Assembly (NCBI GenBank): GCA_015478675.1
Contig: JADMIH010000138.1
Location: 1-10,539 of the forward strand
DNA: 10,539 nt
Source: Chloroflexota bacterium
Lineage (GTDB): Bacteria > Chloroflexota > Chloroflexia > QHBQ01 > JADMIH01
Direction of reading: 5' to 3'
In this document: piece by piece, positions 6,408 to 10,539 of the stretch
Numbering within the stretch: the stretch's first letter is position 1
Layout: each line of letters starts with the position of its first letter
The notes under the pieces: model-generated
Told to the model about the DNA's origin: nothing
Database searches by the model: none
What the model saw: only the letters and a program-made list of their open reading frames with translations
Translations under genes and position numbers: made by a program

Positions 6408-7352
6408 ATGAAAACCTACTACCTCTTACGAATAGCAAGCTGGCTTACGCGCGTATTCCCTGTGCGTACAGGGTACTGGCTTTGTTCGCTTGTAGGCGGG
6501 TTGATATTCTACTTCAGCCCAGGGGTGCGCGAGGCAGTTATGGATAACATGCGCCACGTTATGCCTGGCACCTCAAAGCGCCAGCGCAGGGCTATGGCAC
6601 GCAGGGTCATACGCAACGTCGTGAAGAACTATTACGATCTTGTGCGCCTGCCTTACCTCGACAAAAACAAGCTGGAGCACAAGATCGCGGTGTACGGCAT
6701 AGAGCACCTCGACAACGCGGTGGCCGCGAAGAAGGGTTTTATCGTCATAAGTGGGCATATCGGCAATTTCAGCCTGGTGGCTCAGATGGCGGCGGCACGC
6801 GGCTACCCGATGTCTATCGTCGCTGAAGACATACAACCGCCAAAGCTGTACGACTACGTGAATCGCCTGCGCTCGCGCTTCGGGCTGAAGCTCCTCAAGA
6901 TGGGTAGCTCTGAAGTACGGCTGATCTATAAGCTCTTGCGCAACGGTGAGGGCCTGATGCTGGCGCAAGACCGCGATGTGAACGACACAGGGGTGCCTGT
7001 CCAGTTCTTTGATGCTGTAGCTGACCTGCCGCCCGGCCCGGTGGCGCTCGCACTACGCCTCAAAGTACCGTTGATACCTGTACATACCACCCGCCTCCCC
7101 AACAACTCCAACATGGTAACTATCTCCCCCCCATTTGAGCTAGAGCGCACCGGCGATAACGAGCGCGACCTGCATGTCAATCTCCGTAGAGTGACGCAGC
7201 TAATAGAGGAGATGATCCTCAAGGCTCCCGACCAATGGGTCGTCTTGCAAAAAGTATGGCATCACGACTATACTGGTACAGAGGCCGCAGAACAAAGCCC
7301 TGAAAGCGCCCCACTTGAGGCTGACAGATTACAAAGCGTTGTCAGGCGCTAG
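6408..7352 (+). CDS. Second acyltransferase-like paralogue with altered HX4D motif
   Basis: This is a paralogue of the preceding acyltransferase, with the same layout: an N-terminal hydrophobic stretch, SGHIGNFSLVAQM, AQDRDVNDTGVPVQFF, LPPGPVALALRL and APDQWVVLQKVW. The catalytic HX4D/E motif reads H-I-G-N-F-S (His at 6756-6758, Ser at 6771-6773), so the acidic partner of the catalytic His is replaced by Ser. It may therefore be inactive, use another acid, or have changed function. The start is placed at ATG 6408 (MKTYYLLRIASWLTR, 314 residues), because that begins the hydrophobic segment seen in the paralogue. An upstream in-frame GTG at 6336 has AAAGAGG before it and would add 24 Cys-rich residues of unfamiliar type; neither start is certain. 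It appears to be transcribed from its own promoter. Confidence 0.85.
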   Translation: MKTYYLLRIASWLTRVFPVRTGYWLCSLVGGLIFYFSPGVREAVMDNMRHVMPGTSKRQRRAMARRVIRNVVKNYYDLVRLPYLDKNKLEHKIAVYGIEHLDNAVAAKKGFIVISGHIGNFSLVAQMAAARGYPMSIVAEDIQPPKLYDYVNRLRSRFGLKLLKMGSSEVRLIYKLLRNGEGLMLAQDRDVNDTGVPVQFFDAVADLPPGPVALALRLKVPLIPVHTTRLPNNSNMVTISPPFELERTGDNERDLHVNLRRVTQLIEEMILKAPDQWVVLQKVWHHDYTGTEAAEQSPESAPLEADRLQSVVRR

Positions 7353-7470
7353 GAGTCAGTAGCAGCTATAGCATGTCCCAGCTAATAGCCCTTGCTCGCT
7401 TACATGTAGAGCCTTATCACTCCCGACTTCTGGCTTTTTGGCCCCAGCCCCTAACCCCCGGAGAACCAAC

Positions 7471-9564
7471 ATGAGCAATTTCCGATATTCCCGCTGGGAT
7501 GGCACCCAGCAGATCATGCCATATGATGCCGAAGCAATCATGGAGGCTATCGCCGAAGATGTTATGCAGCATGGCGATGTGCGGCGTGCTCTTGAGAAGC
7601 TGATGCAGCAAGGGTATAAGTTTCCCACAGGCGAAAAGATGCCAGGCCTGCGCGACCTCATTGACCGCTTGAAGCAGCAGCGCCAGGAGACCCTCAAGCA
7701 GCATAACATGGACTCGGTTATCAAAGATATTCAGCAGCGCCTGGAAAAGGTGAAGGAAACCGAGCGCGCAGGCATTGACCGCCGCCTAGACGAGGGCCGC
7801 CGGCAGGTTGACGATGCTAGAGAGGGCAAGCAACAGCCGCCGGATGCCGGAGAGGGCGAAAGCGAAAATCCCGACCAGGAGATCTCCCCTGAGCAGCGCG
7901 AACAGCTTCAGAAAATGCTTGAAAATATGGCTAATCGCCGCCGGGAGCAGCTTGATAATTTGCCGAAGGACCTCGGTGGGCAGATAAAGGCGCTTCAGGA
8001 TTACGACTTCATGGAGCCTGACGCTCGCCGGCAGTTCCAGGATTTACTCAAGATGCTCCAGCAGCAGATGATGCAAAACACCTTCTCAGGGCTGCAAGAG
8101 GGTATGCAGCAGATGCAGCAGGACCCCAAAGCCCTCGAAGAGACACGCGAGATGCTGCGTGACCTCAACGCCATGTTGCGCGACCGTGAACAAGGCAAAG
8201 AGCCGCGCTTCGAGGATTTTATGCAGAAGCATGGGCATAACTTTCCGCCCGGCATACAAAACCTCGACCAGTTAATGGAGCACCTTGCCCAGCAGATGCA
8301 GCGCATGGAGAATATGCTCAACTCGATGTCTCCTCAACAGCGTGCCCAGCTTGAAAGCGCGATGGAGCAACTTATGCAAGATGCGGGGTTGCGCCAGGAA
8401 ATGTCCGAGCTTGCCGAGCACCTCGGCAATATGATGCCAATGCCGGGGCAGGGTCGCCAGTATCGCTTCTCAGGCGACAGCGAAGAGGCGCTTACCATGT
8501 CGGAGGCGATGCAGGTGATGGGCCAGCTTGACGAGCTTGAAAAGCTGGAGCAGGAGCTTAACGCCGCCCGCCGTGGCGACAACCTGGACGAAATCAACTC
8601 GGAGAAGGTGGGGCAAATGCTAGGCCCCGACGCTAAACAGGCCCTTGAACAGTTGCAGGAGCTTGCAAAGCAGCTTGAAGAAGCGGGGTATCTAGAGTGG
8701 CAGGGTGACGAGATGCAGCTTACGCCCAGGGCTACGCGCAAGCTGGGCCAGAAGGCTTTGCAGGACATCTTTGCTTACCTGAAGAAAGACGCCTTCGGCA
8801 AGCACCCCATCAGCGCACGCGGCAGGGGCGGTGAGCGCACCTACGACTCCAAGCCTTACGAGTTCGGCGACCCTTTTCACCTGGATTTGCACGCTACCCT
8901 ACGTAACTCGCTTGCGCGGCAGGGGGTAGGCACACCCGTGCGCCTCTCGCCGGAGGACTTTGAGGTACACTCGACCGAGCTACTTACCCAGTCGTCCACT
9001 GCTCTGCTGATAGACATGAGCCGCTCGATGCTGCTGAGGGGCTGCTTCCTGGCGGCGAAGAAGGTGGCGCTGGCGCTCAACCACCTGATAAGATCGCAGT
9101 TCCCCAACGACGACCTCTTTATCATTGGCTTTTCAGGGTATGCCCGTGAGTTGAAGGCAGAGATGCTACCTCAGCTTGACTGGAGCGAGTACCAGTATGG
9201 CACCAACTTGCAGCACGCGCTGATGCTGTCGAGGTCGCTGCTGGGGAGGCACAAGACACCGAACCGGCAGATAATCGTCATAACCGATGGCGAGCCGACC
9301 GCCCACCTGGAGGACGGCGACGTCTTCTTCAACTACCCCCCGACCTTTCGCACCATCCAGGAGACGATGCGCGAGGTCGTGCGCTGCACCCGCGAAGGGA
9401 TCACGATAAACACCTTCATGCTGGAGCGCAGCTACTACATGGCCGACTTCGTAGAGCAGATGACCAAGGTCAACAAAGGCCGTGCCTTCTACGCCACCCC
9501 GGAGGCGCTAGGCGAGTATATCCTGGTGGACTACGTTTCCAGCAAGAAGAAGAGGATAAGGTAA
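7471..9564 (+). CDS. Large coiled-coil protein with C-terminal VWA (MIDAS) domain
   Basis: This 697-residue protein is predicted to be cytoplasmic, with no signal peptide or membrane segment. The N-terminal part has FRYSRWDGTQQ followed by helical sequence. Residues of roughly 80-420 are rich in Gln, Met, Glu and Arg and look like long coiled coils, with a charged linker around 120-145. The VWA domain covers roughly the last 190 residues and has a complete metal site: DMSRS (Asp codon at 9013-9015), Thr in YGTNLQHAL and Asp in VITDGEPTA. This pattern fits the CoxE-like/Mg-chelatase-type VWA proteins, usually partners of MoxR-type AAA+ ATPases that remodel or load metals into targets; M. tuberculosis Rv0959 is the kind of relative I have in mind. 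No ATPase gene is visible here. GGAG (7460-7463) lies seven bases before the ATG; an upstream TTG was rejected. Confidence 0.88.
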   Translation: MSNFRYSRWDGTQQIMPYDAEAIMEAIAEDVMQHGDVRRALEKLMQQGYKFPTGEKMPGLRDLIDRLKQQRQETLKQHNMDSVIKDIQQRLEKVKETERAGIDRRLDEGRRQVDDAREGKQQPPDAGEGESENPDQEISPEQREQLQKMLENMANRRREQLDNLPKDLGGQIKALQDYDFMEPDARRQFQDLLKMLQQQMMQNTFSGLQEGMQQMQQDPKALEETREMLRDLNAMLRDREQGKEPRFEDFMQKHGHNFPPGIQNLDQLMEHLAQQMQRMENMLNSMSPQQRAQLESAMEQLMQDAGLRQEMSELAEHLGNMMPMPGQGRQYRFSGDSEEALTMSEAMQVMGQLDELEKLEQELNAARRGDNLDEINSEKVGQMLGPDAKQALEQLQELAKQLEEAGYLEWQGDEMQLTPRATRKLGQKALQDIFAYLKKDAFGKHPISARGRGGERTYDSKPYEFGDPFHLDLHATLRNSLARQGVGTPVRLSPEDFEVHSTELLTQSSTALLIDMSRSMLLRGCFLAAKKVALALNHLIRSQFPNDDLFIIGFSGYARELKAEMLPQLDWSEYQYGTNLQHALMLSRSLLGRHKTPNRQIIVITDGEPTAHLEDGDVFFNYPPTFRTIQETMREVVRCTREGITINTFMLERSYYMADFVEQMTKVNKGRAFYATPEALGEYILVDYVSSKKKRIR
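9484..9500 (+). repeat. 17-bp direct repeat, copy 1 (inside VWA gene)
   Basis: GCCTTCTACGCCACCCC occurs here within the last 30 codons of the VWA gene, encoding AFYATP, and again identically at 10134-10150. The two copies are 650 bases apart and bracket the end of the VWA gene plus the whole DUF433-DUF5615 pair. Similarity continues weakly for about six bases after the repeat and then stops. Confidence 0.8.
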
Positions 9565-9578
9565 GTGGGGGCCTGAGC

Positions 9579-9797
9579 ATGCTGACTGATAACAAACTTA
9601 TCAACCGCGACCCCGAGATCCTGGGCGGCACACCCGTGTTCATGGGCACCCGCGTACCCGTGCAGACATTGATTGACTACCTGGAGGGTGGTGAAACCCT
9701 CGACGAGTTTCTGGACAACTTCCCATCGGTCAGCCGTGAGCAAGCTAAAGCGGTACTTGGTCTAGTTAAGCGACTGCTAATAGTTCAAGAGGCATGA
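9579..9797 (+). CDS. DUF433 antitoxin-like protein
   Basis: This 72-residue protein is a clear DUF433 (VapB-like) member. The hallmark is INRDPEILGGTPVFMGTRVP followed by VQTLIDYLEGGETLDEFLDNFPSVSREQAKAVLGL, a small helix-turn-helix fold used by DNA-binding antitoxins. In such pairs it is expected to neutralise its partner and repress their shared promoter. The start is ATG 9579 with GGGGG about seven bases upstream. It begins 14 bases after the VWA stop codon and overlaps the next gene by four bases (ATGA, 9794-9797), so the two are translated together. No separate promoter is obvious, so it may be read from the VWA transcript. Whether this pair acts as a true toxin-antitoxin system is inferred from family and arrangement. 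Confidence 0.9.
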   Translation: MLTDNKLINRDPEILGGTPVFMGTRVPVQTLIDYLEGGETLDEFLDNFPSVSREQAKAVLGLVKRLLIVQEA

Positions 9798-10123
9798 AAG
9801 TCCTGCTTGACGAGTGCCTGCCGCGCCTGCTTAAGAAGTACTTTGTAGATTATGACGTGCGAACAGTATCAGAAATGAAGTGGGATGGCATAAAGAACGG
9901 CGCGCTGCTCCGGTTGGCAGACGCTAGCTTTGATGCCTTCGTAACCGCGGATCAGAATATGGACTATCAGCAAAATCTTACGGGTAGGAAAGTAGCCATA
10001 GTTGTGCTGGTTGCAAGGGACACCAGATTGCAAACGCTCGCTCCTCTGATACCCCAAACATTAGAGCTCCTACGAACAATGGGGCAGGGCGAGCTAGTAC
10101 ATGTAACAAGTAGCTCCGGCTAA
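9794..10123 (+). CDS. DUF5615 PIN-like toxin candidate
   Basis: This 109-residue protein has the DUF5615 pattern, a compact relative of PIN-domain ribonucleases: MKVLLDECLPRLL at the start (Asp6, Glu7), VRTVSEMKWDGIKNGALLRLA, then FDAFVTADQNMDYQQNL (Asp53) and VAIVVLVARDTRLQTLAPLIP. The conserved acidic residues would hold a metal ion for RNA cleavage. These proteins are regularly encoded directly after DUF433 genes, as here, with a four-base overlap. The product is probably a small cytoplasmic toxin held in check by its partner, although enzymatic activity has been shown for only some relatives. The length is typical and nothing suggests truncation. Confidence 0.88.
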   Translation: MKVLLDECLPRLLKKYFVDYDVRTVSEMKWDGIKNGALLRLADASFDAFVTADQNMDYQQNLTGRKVAIVVLVARDTRLQTLAPLIPQTLELLRTMGQGELVHVTSSSG

Positions 10124-10133
10124 CATGGAGTAA

Positions 10134-10205
10134 GCCTTCTACGCCACCCCCGATGCAACAGGTATTGGAGACAGGGAGTACAAGATCAAAAAGTTCCTGG
10201 ACTAA
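10134..10205 (+). pseudogene. Remnant of a VWA gene 3' end
   Basis: Reading from 10134 the frame gives AFYATPDATGIGDREY and eight further codons up to TAA at 10203-10205. A stop codon (TAA 10131-10133) stands directly before it, so it is not an open gene. The first 17 bases are identical to the AFYATP coding segment of the intact VWA gene at 9484-9500, and the peptide keeps the family's AFYATP-D/E-A pattern before diverging. It looks like the severed tail of a VWA gene, either an older 3' end displaced by the DUF433-DUF5615 insertion or the trace of a lost tandem paralogue. The short length leaves a chance resemblance possible beyond the exact repeat. Confidence 0.5.
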
Positions 10206-10208
10206 GCA

Positions 10209-10448
10209 ATGATGAACACCGTAACGACTAACGAGGGGAGCTTCGCAATTTGCGTGCGTAACGACGGTTATCCGGCCTCATTGGAGGTACGAAAGATATA
10301 TCGAGTTATAGCCGACACCACTGCTGCCCAGCAGCACTATCTCAGGGTGACTGACGAGTCAGGAGAAGATTACCTGTACCCCGACAGCTATTTCACGCCA
10401 ATTGAGCTACCACAGCCGGTGAAGGAAGCTCTCTTTCTCACGGCCTGA
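10209..10448 (+). CDS. Small conserved hypothetical protein
   Basis: This 79-residue protein resembles a widespread family of small soluble proteins with no known function. Recognisable features are FAICVRNDGYPASLEVRKIY near the start and VTDESGEDYLYPDSYFTPIELP toward the end; the latter is the more conserved block. It has one cysteine, no signal peptide and no membrane segment, and reads as a small beta-rich fold. Two adjacent ATG codons (10209 and 10212) compete, and no clear ribosome binding site precedes either, so the exact start is open. Relatives often lie near DUF433/DUF5615-type or PIN-type genes in accessory regions, as far as I recall, but the sequence itself does not tie it to that pair. 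Confidence 0.7.
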   Translation: MMNTVTTNEGSFAICVRNDGYPASLEVRKIYRVIADTTAAQQHYLRVTDESGEDYLYPDSYFTPIELPQPVKEALFLTA

Positions 10449-10539
10449 GCTTTTCTGCCACATCTGCTAAACGCTAAACCGCTTTTGCTCTTGAAAGGTC
10501 AAGGAGTTTCACCGGGAGGGATTAGGCTGGTGTCTATAT
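10449..10539. other. Right edge, no gene seen
   Basis: I see no coding sequence, hairpin with T-tract or clear promoter in these last 91 bases. GGGAGG near 10515-10520 could be a ribosome binding site for a gene starting beyond the window, but no start codon follows at a suitable distance inside it. Confidence 0.3.

Noticed and set aside
7438..7470. TTG start giving the VWA protein 11 extra residues
   Set aside because: The ATG at 7471 has GGAG at good spacing and starts a plausible N-terminus; the extension is proline-rich with no ribosome site.
9484..10150. Insertion sequence or composite transposon bounded by the 17-bp repeats
   Set aside because: No transposase or terminal inverted repeats are present, and the repeats are part of VWA coding sequence, so target-site duplication by a known element is not supported.

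Overview
The window reads as ordinary bacterial chromosome, moderately GC-rich, with closely packed genes and good Shine-Dalgarno sites. The best guess for the source is a Chloroflexota (Chloroflexi) bacterium. This rests on an actinobacterial-type inositol-phosphate synthase beside PatA-like acyltransferases, a large Q/M-rich VWA protein, a DUF433/DUF5615 pair and a standalone Mop protein. It is an inference from gene content, not a proven placement; an actinobacterium-like lineage is the main alternative.

Left part, minus strand (about 3215 down to 312): a molybdate uptake group. In transcription order it holds a short PucR/CdaR-type helix-turn-helix protein, a Mop/TOBE molybdate-binding protein, the ModA lipoprotein (4-base overlap with mop) and the ModB permease. 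A very acidic, probably disordered small protein lies 81 bases further on. No ModC ATPase is present in the window. Bases 1-311 carry no convincing gene, only two overlapping, mutually exclusive hairpins at 81-129.

Centre, plus strand (about 3352 to 7352): an inositol-lipid group. An ArsR-type regulator lies 30 bases before ino1 (myo-inositol-1-phosphate synthase) and probably shares its transcript. The regulator's promoter has a consensus -35 and carries a perfect 12-bp inverted repeat bracketing the -10, a strong candidate operator. Two lysophospholipid-acyltransferase-like (HtrB/LpxL/PatA superfamily) paralogues follow. The first keeps the HX4D catalytic motif. The second has HX4S and appears to have its own extended -10 promoter behind a hairpin. 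A coherent reading is that Ino1 supplies inositol phosphate for phosphatidylinositol-type lipids and the acyltransferases acylate a glycolipid made from them.

Right part, plus strand (7471 to 10448): a 697-residue protein with a long coiled-coil middle and a C-terminal VWA (MIDAS) domain, then a DUF433 antitoxin-like gene overlapping a DUF5615 PIN-like gene by 4 bases, and a small conserved hypothetical protein. A 17-bp direct repeat, identical to coding sequence near the 3' end of the VWA gene, recurs just past the toxin-antitoxin-like pair at the head of a 23-codon VWA-tail-like remnant. This suggests that the pair arrived by insertion or recombination at the end of a VWA gene.

No rRNA, tRNA, CRISPR array, insertion sequence or prophage gene was recognised. 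The most useful leads are the ArsR operator, the ino1-acyltransferase linkage with its HX4S paralogue, the incomplete molybdate transporter, and the duplicated VWA tail around the DUF433-DUF5615 pair.
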